The notes under the pieces were generated by a model. That model was not told the DNA's origin and ran no database searches. It saw only the letters and a list, made by a program, of their open reading frames with translations. Shown here one piece after another: positions 35,501-50,500 of a stretch of 64,000 bases of DNA. The DNA lies in the NCBI RefSeq assembly GCF_023101765.2, contig NC_064231.1, forward strand, positions 2,480,001 through 2,544,000, written 5' to 3'. Positions within the stretch are counted from its first letter, which is position 1, and every line of letters starts with the position of its first letter. A program made the translations under genes and the position numbers. Source of the stretch: Spodoptera frugiperda (taxonomy: Eukaryota; Arthropoda; Insecta; Lepidoptera; Noctuidae).

Positions 35501-38500
35501 CAAATAACACGAGTATAAACCAAACCAAAATATGGTACAAACCCATATAGGCATATACCTTCTACTTTCATATATAAGATACCTGTAATATTATATGTAA
35601 CAACTGAATACCAAATAAATAAAGCACGTCCCCCATCTCTACAGCTTATACACTTAAAAATATATAAATATACTTGATGGTAACAACAAAAAAAATATGT
35701 TCTCAAAATATAAATAGGTATGAGACATATTTTCAAAGACCAATGAACATAAATAAAACAGACTTGACAACGCGTCTATGGCCAACACAGATAAAAAATC
35801 CCGTGTAAACAGAAACGACACCCGCTTAATACTAGTCACTTACAAAGTGCCGTAGCCTGTCATCTCGTTAGGGAAATTCGTCAGATTAGGTCCTGTCAAG
35901 CTGCTCCTAAATAAAAAATAAATAGGTAAACATTTTGCTTAGGTATCGAAAAAATTGTAGATTTTAGCTAAATACCGCAGTAAAACTATGAAGAAACGCT
36001 CAAATTCATCATTTTAATTTACTTTAGTCTTGTCATAGAAGCTAGCACCTTTTTATGAGGGGGTAAATCATCCAATGACTTCTCCCGCCTTGGGCGAGGT
36101 GAGAGAGAGTGTCAGACTCTTACTGACTAAAAACTACCCCGTTCCTACCCCTGCTTTTCTAGCCGGAGCACTGGTAAACCCGCTAGGTAGTCCATAGCTC
36201 CGGTGTCGAGTAAACTCTAAATTTTAACTAAGTATGCAAAAATGTCAAGTAAGAAAAAACGTCAAATTCATCATTTTATAACTTTTGTCTTGTCATGAAA
36301 AGCTAGCACCTACCACAAGTATAACAGTTGGTTAGCTGAAAATCTGAAAAAAACTATTTTAACTACGACTTACATAAACAAATTATTTTAGTCTGAAAAA
36401 AAAACGAAAGATATATTCTGTAGCTGTCAAATTGCAAAAAAGTCATTTGACGTCACCGTTTAAAAATGTGCCATTGTACCAATCTTGTGCCAATGTTATA
36501 TTGCAAATTTATTTCTTAGCTAAAAATAATATCTCAGAAAAAACAGAAGTACGACAGAAAAATTCTATTTGTCAAAATGTAAAAAGTAATACGACGTCAC
36601 TGTTTAAAAATGCCATTGTACCAACGTTGGTTGCCAATCTTGTGCCAATGTTATATTGCAAATTTATTTCTTAGCTAAAAATAATATCTCAAAAAAAAGT
36701 ACGACAGCAAAATTCTATTTGTCAAAATGTAAAAAGTAATACGACGTCACAGTTAAAAAATATGCCATTGATCAAACGTTGGTTGCAAATTTTGTGCCAA
36801 TGTTACAAATTGTGCAACAGGAATGATGACGGGGTATGAAAATAAAAAATCTATTGAATCCGTCAGTTAGATAATGAAAAAATATTAGACACGTATTTTT
36901 TTATTGTGTCATATAACTTTACAATATTCGAATAAAACGAATCAAAGTTTAGGAGTGGGAGCAAATACGTCATTTCTACGTTTAAACTGTACCTAGAAGT
37001 AACGTCACGCGATATTTCAAACCGATATATGTCTTCGAAAGTATGTGTTTGCGTAAGAAAATAAAAAATATGTTTCTTATATTTTAAAAAATCTACAAGA
37101 CAACCATTAAAATAAAAATTATACATCAACCCTACTCTAATAACACATACTTGTCCAATGTTTGTGTGTTTGTTTACAAGTGTTAAGTTGTTACGTCGTC
37201 GCACGAAATGGAATCACACGACTTTATTATTGAATGCTCACGTGATACAACTTTATTTGCATAAGATATTGTCTGTATAGACACTAGACTATTGCAATAA
37301 TAATCTGTTCAATTAAGTCAAAGCTAATGCATAGAGCAATAGAACATTTCCTTCTATTTTGCTAGTAAGTAGGTTCGTTTTGTTCATTATATTTATATGT
37401 ATGTTTACTTACATGTTTCTGAATGATGACATATTAGGAAAATGTGTTAAAAACTAATAGGCAAAATGTATTGTATGTTATCATTAGAGCTTAAGACGGG
37501 ATGAACCGACATCCGGACAGTGATTGCTTGCAACAGTGCTGAAATATCGGAAACTCAAACATATAAATAAACATGGCAAATATCCCGTTTCAAGTTCTAA
37601 TATTTTTATTAGTGACCATGTCAGTTTAAAAATGTATATTGTAACTAGCTGACCCAGTAAACTTTGTACCGCTTTCGCGTAGCAATGATGCTCTACTTTA
37701 TTTTGTATAGCTGAGCTATGTATGAGTCCCTATTCAATTTGAACTGGAATCTATAATATCCTCCATATAAAAATGAATCCATAATTTCCTGATCTCACTA
37801 TACCTGAAAAGGACTTTACTAATTAAAAAAAAAAAAACAAAATATATTTTCATAATAGTGATTATTCCATAGGATTCAATAATTTCACTAATATTTTTAC
37901 AAATCGCTATTGAAGAACTTGTATATTGTAATATAAAGTACAGTTTCTGTACAATTCATATTACAATTTCGTAATATTAAGTGTGACGAAAATTTCAAGT
38001 TTATTTCACAAGTCTTTCAGCGAAGTTAGGGAACGATGTTTGCGCAATGCTTGTAACATATTTCAAAATATTTATTGATCCCCGTTGGTCATAAGGGCTT
38101 TAGACACTCTCAAACTGATTACTGGGTAAGATCGATTTTCTGTTTTCGATTTTAAAATATGTTTTTAAGTTCTTATTAATGAAGATATTAAACTTGTAAT
38201 CGGCCTAGTATATCATCATCACACATAGCTATAAGCTTCTCAGCTATATCACGAGGTTAATACCTACTATATAATAATATTAAAGTAACAAATCTTGTAG
38301 AAAGTCGCTTTGAACGTCGGAGATAATAATTGCCAAAGCCAAATGTTACATTTTCTTCCAGGAAATAAAAGAAGCAATGCCAGCCATAAAATTATGTAAC
38401 AGTCGTTAACCAACATTTATTTTATCGATGTCTGAAACCGATCTGTATATTTACGTAGCGACTATCCAAGATCCACATTAGAATCGTGAAGCTTTTAGAC

Positions 38501-41500
38501 CAATGACGCAGCGTATACCATCGTACGTCATTAATGCAGCCAATGACGAATTAGTAACAAACTTAGCACGTGCGTACTTTATGACTAACTCATCACTCGT
38601 GGATGTATGTATGTAAGAGTATAAATTTACACACGATAACAGGAGAAATCATAAATATTGCATCATAGAATGAAAGAATTCTGTTGAAATACATACGGTA
38701 CGTTGAAAGAAATTATAAGCTTAACTTGTGTTATATTTTTTACATTTGCTTTCATTTTTCGCTCATGGACAGTAACTACATCAGAGAAGTTACTACTACT
38801 AGTCCATTGTCGGCTTTTTGTAGTTAAAAATAAAAAAAAATGTGTTCTCATGAAATTAAGTTAAATAATGAGTTTATTTTTATATGTAGGCTACATATAG
38901 AAGAACAATTTTACACGTCCAAATTATTTTTATAAAATGTAAAGGTTGGCTTTTCCTAATGGACTACTCCGAGAAGAATAAGAAGTGTTCTTCACCTAAA
39001 TCTGACAAACAATAATTAAGATATGTCATCAAAAATTGTTTTCTAAGCTGAATAATAAGTGAATTCTTCTGCCATTCCTGCAGAAAATACAAACCACAAT
39101 GACACGTGTTATCTATAACAGAATAAGCCTGTTCATTTGTGTTATCCGTCCGTTTTTCTAGACACTGCACAAGGACATAAATGGCGGTTCATCTTATGAT
39201 AATGTTCGTCTATTTACCGAACAATGCGCGGTTAGAAATACGTCATCTTTATCTCCTGTCATGTGGCACTTATCGTGTGTTGGCAAATGGAAACACGCGT
39301 CTACAACTATTTAATTAGTTTTAATTACTTTTGTATCATTTTCATTTTGTTTTGGCGAAGTTTTTAGGTCCTTTGCAGTAAGCTTTGGTAGCAATCACGT
39401 TATGACTTCTGTAGTGCTTTTGGTAAATGAAATATTTCAGTTTTGTATATTTTTTTTCTTCTGAGATAGTTACCTAATACAATTTCTATAGCCATTCAAC
39501 AAATTCAATAAATAAATTTATTATTTATATGCTTTACTTTTTTATGAACTTTTTAGGCCCAATCATGAATTTGTTTTAGCATTTATTTTCGTTAGGAGAA
39601 GTCAAAATCAAACTTTTAACACGTTAACTGCCACGTCGGTTACTGGTGACCAACCCTTAACAGACTATTTGACTTCAACAGTTTTCTTTCGGCAGTGAAT
39701 GCTTTAAAACGTAAAACACGTATTTATATACACGTCCACATTTTAAAGTTTTGCAATATTTTTCATCCATTTATTCAGTGTCAACGTCAAAAAGTCAATT
39801 TATCACTTGTCGTATAAAAATAAAAGTGCCACCTAACACTACACATACTCGTATACACTCACCGATTACGTAGAAACTGTTCATATGACATGATATAGCA
39901 CCTATGCCAGTATATTGTCATATTTCTACGAACACTGGATTGAGTAAATATATTATATACGTTTAATGTAAACAGGGCAATGTAATGTTTAGGGCGCGTT
40001 GTATTCTGTCAATATTAGAATACGACTATCTTTTTTGTTTAGTACATTAAATTTTATGATATCGATAGGAAAATATTCTAGTAATAAATAAGAAAATAAT
40101 GAATATTAGATACTTATAAGATTTTCATTAATTATATTATAACTTTCGTGAGATATACTAAATAAATTATCATGTTATCGGCTTACTCACGTAACTGTTT
40201 GACAAGCAAATATGAGCCTCTAGCCTGGCTTGAAATTAGTCGAGTTCCTCATCAAATAGTTACGTGAGTATTTTCATTTTAGAGAATGCAAATACATACC
40301 TACAATCTGAAATTTTAAGAAAGTGATATTTGTTTATAAAATTCTCAATACACTTGCCTCTTGTCATTCTTACTAGGTACATTCAGCAATGAAAACTAAT
40401 ATTAATATACTAATATTGCTTATTCGCTCATACTAGAAATCAAAATTAAATAAACATAAATGCTCTCACTGAAAAGGAATCTTATCCATAAATCCGAAGT
40501 CGTGTGTAATTTTAGAAGCAATACAACGTTAGGATGTCGGCCCAGCGTATTTTTGAAGCGACCCTGAAACCGTGAACTATTTACTGAAAGTTTCAGATAT
40601 ACCTATAACCAGTCGACTTTGGGTAAGAGCTCAAAGAGATTGCCTTTACGTAGGTACCTAATACCGTAAGACGCATTTGAAATAGCAATAAAACGTCAGC
40701 ACTTGATGAATTCACGTGCCGAACAAGAATTCGCATTCAATTGCCAAGTTTAATGTAGTTAAAGACTGTTGGATTACTGACAAAATGTGTGTTGGTGATT
40801 GAGGAGAGAAGTTGAATATGGTTTACTATCTTTTTAGATCCTAGTCATATTTTTATTACACATCGAACCGCATTAAGAGCCTAAATTAAAGCACACTTTT
40901 CAATAGAAACATAATTATCTAGGTAAGTATAGGTATATAACTATATCTGTGTCTAGTTTAGATTTATACTGGACTAACTGATGTACGCGGCTTCTTGCTT
41001 TGCTTTATGACTAACAATTAGTATAACAAATAAAAGGTATCCTTAGTTACTCTACACAAAATGGAGAAATAAAACATCCACGCGAAGACCGACATCCGCG
41101 CGGACGGAGTCGCAGGCGGAAGCTAGTTAATAACAAAAAAGTTGCACAACATTACTTTCCTGAAATAATAAAAGCAGAACTAAATAAATTGAATGTCACC
41201 CCAAGTTTCCTTCACTAGTTATTTACTAGACGTTTAGGTATTTCCTGAAGTACTTCTTGCCATTTAGTTCCGTGCTACAAATATTTATATTCGTTGGTAA
41301 ATATTATGCACTTCGGTTTTACATTTTAATATGAGTTCGGTCTAAATATAACGAAGTACTCGTTACTTTGGGCAGAGTAAGTGGGTACTATATTTATTTA
41401 CTGAGAAATGGAGACGAATGCCAAAGTTTTCGTGTACTGTACCTAAATATTAGAAACAAATATATTGCTAGCGATTTTGTGGTAAAATGTCTGTTTGCCC

Positions 41501-44500
41501 AGCTATTAACATGTTCTCAAGATATCTATAGAATTTTCACGATTTTGGAAAGAAAATTAAAAGCGAGATCAAGATAAACTGGTTTTGTATAGCTCGATGA
41601 GTAATCGTATGTAAAACTATTCATTACACTTGATTGTATAAATATGTAGAATACTTAGTTATAAAGTGCATTAGAATAATCTGTTTGTAAACAGCGTCTA
41701 GGGAACCGGTCCAACGTAAACAACGTCTTAAGTAAAGGATTATTATGTATTGCTAGTCAATACGTTAGCCACGTGCAGTTGTTACGTTTGATCTGAATAA
41801 CCATAAATGTGTATCTTTCGAAATGTTTATCTTACAATATTTCAAGTCAAATTTTATTTACAGTCAACGGAAATGTAGGCTTAGTTACTCTCGACATAGT
41901 GAGCAAAAGTTTACAATTATTTTATTCATACTTCCACTACAAAGAGAAACAGACTATCCTTAAATTGGCACATAGTTTCATAGCGGCAGGGGATAATTGT
42001 GAAATTAAAAAGACCCAACATTAACCACCTCAAGGTGCTTTTCCATCAGAGATGTGCTATGCTACGTTGCTGTGGATGCATTTGGCTTTCACCAATCATA
42101 TTCATTGGTACACATAGCATAGCACTGGTGGAAACGGACTCACCTAAGCTATGTTTTTTATATGGAAAGTGCTGTGAGTGGCTTCCCTACTATCGATACA
42201 TCGCATACTCGAGCTGCACATCTTCCTCGCACAGCTACATTGCTTAGTATCAGTGGAAACGGTCACATTGTTTCACAGTTGAACTATAACATGTTCGCAG
42301 CATAGCTACACAGCATATCTCTGGTGGAAAACCATCTTAAATCTAATGTATGTACTGATAAAACACCAAAAATAGAAACGGAATCTCCATCATTTCTCGA
42401 CATGACATAACAAAGATATAATAGCGATAAAGTCTTTTGAAGTAAAGAGAAAACATTCCTCCACTTAAGATCGTATCATTTATCTGAACCACTTAGCAAC
42501 ATTAGGTATAGGTATAGAGAAAAAAAACTAAACATTGACAGTTCTAAACATTATATTAACAGGAATTTTTTGATAAGATAGTGTCAGGTATTGACATAAG
42601 ATTAAGACATTGCAGGCGTATTTACCACCCGCTGCTCATGTGAACGACATGGTCTTACCGAATGATGGTGATATCTCCTCATTGCATATCTAGAATGGTG
42701 GATAATTGTATCGTGATAGCAAGAATGATATTCTGTTCTGTGGTTGCACGATTGTTTATTGTGATAGATAGATAGCGTTCGGTGGGTGAAACGTTAGAAA
42801 GAAAAGAGTTTTGAAGAATGAATTGGACATTTCTAGTAAGAATTACTTAAATTCGCGCCAAACACTGTATAGGTTATTCAACAATAGTAACAAATTATAT
42901 ATCTTAGGTAATCAAGCAGTCGTCAAAGTCCTATAGGTAACCTAAACACATGTTTTATACAGTCAGTCATTTGGGCAGTTGGGCAACAATATTGGATGCC
43001 GTGCAACGGGTATCAGGTTCGATTCCCGCACGGAGCAACTCTTTGTGTGATCCACAAATTATTGCTTCGGGTCTGAGTGTTTTATACGTATTTGAACTCG
43101 TATGTTTGTACGCACGACACAGGAGAAAATCCTAGTGTCGCAACGTTTATTTTAAAAACAAAAACCAAACTCTAAAAAAAAATTAAAAACTTCTACTAAC
43201 TCTAACAGTAATGAAATGCAGGTGCATATCACAACAAACATCGAGATTAACAAAGCGCTTATTTAATACTTTTATCAATGAAAGCTATGGCTTTACACAA
43301 AACTGACAATTTCACTCGCAAATTCGGGTATCAATTTGATTTATATACCAATAACTCTCCTATCTACGTCAATACATAAACTAGAGAACTTTATTACACC
43401 TTCTTTATACATTCTGTGAGTAAAACCAAAGCTCTTTGACACATTGAAGGCCGTGGTGGTCACCGGTGACCGACGTCAGCGGAGGATTTGCCTTCAACAG
43501 TTTTCTATTGGCAGTCAAAGACTTAAAAAAGAAAACGACTGGACAATGGTCCATTAAACGCCAGTTTCTAAGAACAAGGGAGTCAGCCATTTTGATTTTC
43601 ATCACAAATAGTGACGTGGGTGGACTTACAAAGCTGGAAATTATCCATGTATTAATGTCTTCCTGTGGCGTCAAGCCAAACGAAAACTAAATTGTTTTAC
43701 GTCCAAATAGATTTGTGAAATACAATGTACACCTCAGTTTGAGGTAATAAATAAATTTTGAATTATTGGCTAAGGTTGTTTGTTGGAGTTGCAGACTACC
43801 TAGCGGATTACCGAGGCTCCGGCTCGAAAAGCAGAAGTAGGAACGAGGTGGTTAATCAGTAAGAGTCTGACACTCCCTCTCGCATCGCCCAAAGCGGGAG
43901 AAGTCATTGAATGATTTGCAACGCTAAAAAAGGTTGTTTGTTGAACTCTGGTGAAAATAAAAATTAAGGTTTCTAAAGATGGTATGGAAAGGAACGAGTA
44001 ACATAATACTGTAATACCGTTCTTCACAGTGGCCAAGTCAAGCCACGATAAAAGTACGACATACAAGTAGGAACTTACAAAACATAAATACTTATAATAC
44101 TGATGCTACTTTTGTGAAGAGAATAAGAACTAGTAATGATCGAGATCCTGGTTTAGTGACGTAGAAAAAACCACAAGATTGTAGCAATTTATCAACTCAA
44201 CTCATCAGATTGAAAGTCTGCTAGAATGTTCAAAGGAAACAGCTAGCAAACATTGCCCAGAAGCCTTGTTGAAAGACTACAATGTACACAATGCACAAAA
44301 TCTTACAATACTGTTGCTACAAAAACTCAATATTTTACATAAAAATATCAACTGAAGTAAAGGCTTATACTTCAGTTACATAAACATCGGAATACAGATT
44401 TTTTCTCAATGTCAAACATTTTAACGTGGCTCTAATTACGTTTGGCACTACATCTCATTTCTCATTACCGGTTCTACGTCATACAAAACAATTATTTTGG

Positions 44501-47500
44501 TTGGCTTCGTTTGTATAACTGAAATAAACGCCACACCCACTTTGGTTATATAAGCCAGTTTCTTGTTACCCTGGTTGGCCAAAATGTTGGGGCCAATGTT
44601 GGCGCTCAGGAATATTTCGCTTGCTATACAAAATGTTGGTGCCAACATGTGATGAATGATTGAATTTTTTCCGAGTTTTTGTGTCTGTGGACAAATGAAG
44701 GGGTGTGTGTCTGTCGTGTGGGTGTTGGCTTCGGTTCCCGTCTGTTGAGTTATTTTTAATTTCAATGTCATATTGTTTTTTTAAAAAACCTTAGGCGCCC
44801 ATGTGCAAATGTTGGCAATTTTCTGCTAGAAAGAAATGCAGCGTGAATGACATGCTTTTTAAAAAAGTGTTTCTGAGAATTATGTGTTCATCGCTCATTA
44901 GATGAAAATAAACATAAGATAGTCTTTAAAAATATTGTACAAAGATGAAGATGATGCCTTCATCATCATAATATTTTTCATTACAGAGATGTAAAAAGAA
45001 AGTTCTTTAAATAAAATAATTAATGCTTGAGGTTCGAAGCGAATTACGTTTGTAAATTTCAAAATAGACCTAATAAATAATTATAATAGAATAGAACCAA
45101 TCTATAATATAAAAATAAGTCGGTCCTTCCTGACGCTATAACTCCTGAACGCACGAACCGATTTCCACCATTTTGCAGCTCACGGGCTCCGTGAGGATTG
45201 TAGCAAAGAAAATTCAAGAAAAAATCAAGAGAAAGATAGGAAAACCGGGAAAATCATTGGTGACGAAACGAACTTCGCCGGGTTTGCTAGTTTCTTCATA
45301 AAAATCTATAAATGACTGCGGTTCGAAATTCAAATCTGATTAATCACATTTCAACGTTGCCAGGACATCACTGGACACGCCACTAACGCATGATAACAAA
45401 ACATAAATAAACCTCACATTTTGCCGTTTGGCAACACTACTGGGAACGTACAATCTTAGTACAAACGTAGGGAATTGGCGCGAATTTACGCTAACTCGCG
45501 TGACTTTAGTGAAATATGGATATATTTGTTTATTTCCAGCTGTGTGGAGTGATGTTATCCTTAAAATATCTGGCAAAATTGTCTGTTGGATAGGAAAAGC
45601 TAGATCAAGTTCAATGGTGTGCAAAAGAGGAGTAGGTCTAGAATTTTACGAAAACGTTTTCAAAATCCGTAAAACTTTTATTAATACCAATACCTATAGA
45701 TGTAGCTTAACACAATATTAAAACCTTCTATTTCTCGTATAGGCAAGTATTGTTTTTGTTCAAATAAAAAGTAAGTTATTATATAAAAACGTGTAAGTTG
45801 GGTAAGGTTATTTTTGTCTGATAAACCACTTAATTTTATTGATTTATGTCATTTTACCAAAGGCTTACAGACTAACAAACAAATTAATACTAATATACAA
45901 TAATAACAGATAACTAATTAAAAGGCTCCACACATATAGTTTAAGAGGTATATAAAGATGAAAACTACAATACAATTTGAAACGTTTAAGAAAAGTTAAG
46001 TGTCATTATCATAATATAAAGTGTAATTTTTGGAAACATTGAACAGTTCCATCGTAACAAAACAACTTTTTTAAAAGATTGCTTGTTCCTCGAACGGTGA
46101 TACTTACAAGTTTTATATCCTAACCGCCTAATCGATGCGCAAACTGCGTCACTCCGAAAAAGCCCTATCAGAAAGAGTACTTGAAAGTATTCATAATACT
46201 CTCGTCATTAATCAATATAACAAGTCTGTCGATTAGGTAATCGTTACGTACTTGTATATTATATTATACATTGTATATAGGTAACTATCTATAAGAGTGC
46301 AAAAGTTTTTATAGATTTTTGTCAGTCAATTCTTTCTAAACGGCTGGAAGGATCTGGGTAAAAATTGGCACAGAAACAGATTTTTAAACCAAACATTTTG
46401 GCGATAGTTTTCCCAATCAGAGAATTAAAACTGAGGCCAATCGCTCAAAACTTGTGCTTAAACCACTTGATCAACAAGGCCCGTATCCATTCTAATCTGT
46501 GAAGACGTAAATGCCACACAATGCCGCTATACAATGTACATTCACTTTTCACCATTTCTGTTATAAGTCCCATGTAATAGGGGGTGAGCCTATTGCCATA
46601 TACTGGGTAAAATTTTTGTCTGGTAGTCGCACTTGCGACCACTCGACCAACAAGGCGGTTACTCGAGCACTTGTATATCATATACCATTCTATATTATAT
46701 ACTATGATTAATATTGTTTACATATGAGTATGCGTAAGTAAGATAGTGTTGACGGATGGTCTAGTACAGTTTGAAGTAAAATTAGATTGAAGTATTCCAC
46801 CGTTAAAGTATTTTTGGTATGTGTATACTCATTCATAGTGGTATGCTTGTAATTTTATTCATGAATAATTCGCAAGAAATTTGTAGTAAAGGAAACGCGA
46901 CGTATAATTTTTAGTACTAGTGGTCGCCTAGTGGCCGAAATTCGACCATATACGATTTAATTTACAATACCACTTAACATACGTTCAATGATAATTTTTA
47001 TTTAACTCAAACTCAAACAAACTCTTTTATATAACGCATCATGAATAACCAAACCTCCTTCAATGAAAAACCTCTTTTCATATGAGACGTGAGAATATCA
47101 TCGCAATGGCTGTCAATTTTGATGTTTTGTCAAATACGATCAGATACTATGCATGTGTGTGTAATGTTTTATTTATTGATTTAATGTACTTTATAAGTAT
47201 TATTATTGAAAAATATTAGCGTTCTGTATTTCTCCTACACATAAACTATAAGTGTACCAAATTTTATGCTCCTACGTCCACGCAATTTTCGTAAAAAGGA
47301 ATATGAAGTTTTTGCATCACGTATTAATATATAGATTATGTTGTAATACGCACTTGTAACCCCTCTGGTGTTTCAAGTGTCCATGGGCGGCGGCGATTAC
47401 TTACCATCAGGTGATACGTCCGATCGATTAAAGGCGCGTTCCATAAAAAAAATGTAATAAATGTTGTTTTTGTATGAGAGAGCCGAATTTGTCCTATAAA

Positions 47501-50500
47501 AAGATCGAGAACATAATTCTTTAAAGTGAGTAGTTTAACTACTGCCATGTACCTACCATCGGCAAAATTAACGGTAGTACACTTTTTGAACAAAATCTTG
47601 TGGCAAACCCTTTCTCTACCGAGCATTTTCCTTGTAACCGCTCGCGTCAAGTGCAAGCGAATATCACCTAATGATGGTCGACCACCAATTTTGTCGATTG
47701 TACCTAGAAATGCTCTAAAGAAAATAATCGTAATATTACGTTTCACTGCCAATAATAAATTCCAGCTTATCATAAATGTCCTCGACTGTGCGCAACATCA
47801 GTCGATCAATGACCTGCGTCATCCAACTACACACCTACATATATCAGCCAAATGATTTTAAGAAATAAAAATTGCCGTCACTCTGAGAAAAAGAAATTCT
47901 TTGCAACATATATTTAAGATTTATTTTAGGTTGCCAGTAAACAACAAACTTTTTACATTAACACATTATAAAGCTTTTAACTGCTACTGAAGAAGCTGCT
48001 TCTTTTTAGAAGCTGCTGAAATGTATGTACCTTAATATTTATTTATATCAAGTATACACGAGATCAACCTATTAAAATCTATATTTTTAGTCATATATAA
48101 CATTGGAAGTGGGTAAAATAATGCGGTAGGTCATCAGTGCTTTGTACTGACCAAATCAAAACTGCCCTCGATGGACCTGCTCCATGGATACACAGTTAAT
48201 GCTAGAGAAAGTGCTACTCCCAATGACACGCCTTTTTTTGATGGGGGAAAATCATCCAATGACTTCTCCCGCTTTGGGCGAGGCAAGAGGGAGTGTCATC
48301 AATCTTACTGACTAAAATCCATCTCATTCCTACTCCTGCTTTTCGAGCTGGAACCCTGGTAAACCCACTAAGTATTCAACTCCACAATGACACGCCTACG
48401 ACAACTTTATCAAGAGTGTGAGAGCGAAGAAGAAGTTTAATAATAAACTTCGAACACTGTTCTAGACATTTGACAAATTCAAGTTTAAAACAGATTGTGT
48501 GTAGCGACATTTCAAAATTATTTGCGCATTCTCGCCACCTACATTTAATTTTTTGTATGAAAACACGTGAGTTTAAAATTACCGGTACATAGCTCATAGC
48601 AGGGTTGTGCCAAGAGTGCTAGCAAGGTGAAGGCTCATGGCTTGAAGCCAGGTCTCGTCTCATTCAGTGGCGCAGACGCACGTGAGTCGGTCGACAACCT
48701 GATATTTCCGACACAAACTAAATTCAGTAAGGGTTGATTTGGTAGTCTGTTGGAGTCTGAAAGAACCTGTACTTCGTTTTCTAGAGAATGGGGCTTTATG
48801 AGAATTTTTCACCTTTTTTAAGGGGGGAAATGATCCAATGGCTTCTCTCGCCAGGACGAGGCGAGAGGGAGTGTCAGACTCTTACTGACTAAAAACCACC
48901 TTGTTCCTACTCCTGCTTGTCGAGACGGAGCCCCGGTAAACCCGCTAGGTAGTCCGCAGTCCGGGAATTTTTCACCTAAAGGATGGTACTTTAGCTAATT
49001 CATCATCATTTCAAGAATTAATTTACGTAAGTACTTTTAAACGGTCCATTAATGGACAATAATCCAGGAACATGGAGGAAACAAAATCAAAACACAAAAC
49101 ATAAACCACGTGTGGAAAGTCTACTACGTATAGTAATAATGCCTTATCTCTTTTGATAGAATAGATAATGACTTCTAATCACATTGGTATTGCATCAATT
49201 TCACACAACACACGAGTTACTATGTAAATCAAAACAAAATATATCGTCCAAGGCCAGAACTCATTAATAAAATCACCCAAGATAACAAAATTACCTATAA
49301 CGTAAACCGCATCAAAATTGGCACATCCGTTTAGGAGTTACAAAGAAATAGATAGACACACAAACTAACAGTGGATGATTGTACATTGTGTCACTATCCA
49401 AGTTATCAATTTGACACATATAGTGATAAGACGGCCATAGTTCACACTGTGTGTGTTCAAAAACAATATTATGTTACTTTGCAGAAATTATTAGGTAATC
49501 TCTTAGTTGTTTACACTGTTCAAAAATTCACGTGTATTATATAATTTAATTGTTTTATCTACTGTAATTTATGTCACAGTAGTTTACTAAAAAAAAAGTT
49601 TGTTTTCTTAAATTGTATGTTGGAATTTTTATAACAATTATCGTGACTGAAAACCACGATTTACTGTACACATTAATGTAGAAAACAGTAGGTTGTGCGA
49701 CGTTGCCGCGTGTGCGCACGCTGCTCATGATGAAGAGTCAATCTGTGACTCGAAACTAGTAGAGCTTTTCTCCATTAATGTACGTTGAAATTGTAACTGG
49801 TAGTCCAATTTGAATAGTTCGTAGTGTACTCTCAAATCTTTATGGACAAATTAGATATACTCGTATATAGCTTTAAAAATCACGCCAAGTTTATGAAAGG
49901 AAATGTTATTAAATATAATTTAAACGTTTGCAATTATGATGAAGAATGAAAAACGACTACAATCCCTAATGTATTCAATGTCCTAACATGTAGAACCTTA
50001 ATTAACCTCCGAGAAAAAGGGTTTAAAATAGCCAGGCCTTGGGCGGGTCGATGTAACTTATCAGTAAGTTAAAAGTCGTCGACACATTATCATTACTCAC
50101 GGTGAGATACGCTTCCAGTATATTTTCGAGGACAAGTCGGTAGGGATAATTTCTTACTACTATCAGTAGCAACGTAATTTATTACACCGTAATATATGTA
50201 GCACTATTTTACTAAAAACATGTTTTATTTTCGTACAAACTCTTGTTGAACTTCATAGAATATTCCAAAAAGTTGTAACGAGATTGATTAAAGGTAAGCG
50301 TCCACAGGCTCGTATCGTACGCATCGCAAGTTCGGATTTTAGTTTGTCTTGTATAAAAACTCATACAACTTCGTCCACTGATCCGCATCGTACGGACCGC
50401 ATCATCGGCAATGCTTCCATGCGATGCGTACTGATGACGTCATACGAAATGCGTGCGATGCGTACGATGCGGGTCTGTGGACGCTTACCTTAAACCTTCT

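Noticed and set aside
45428..45721. 97-codon plus frame
   Set aside because: No recognisable domain, no splice support; an overlapping open minus frame suggests low stop density by composition.
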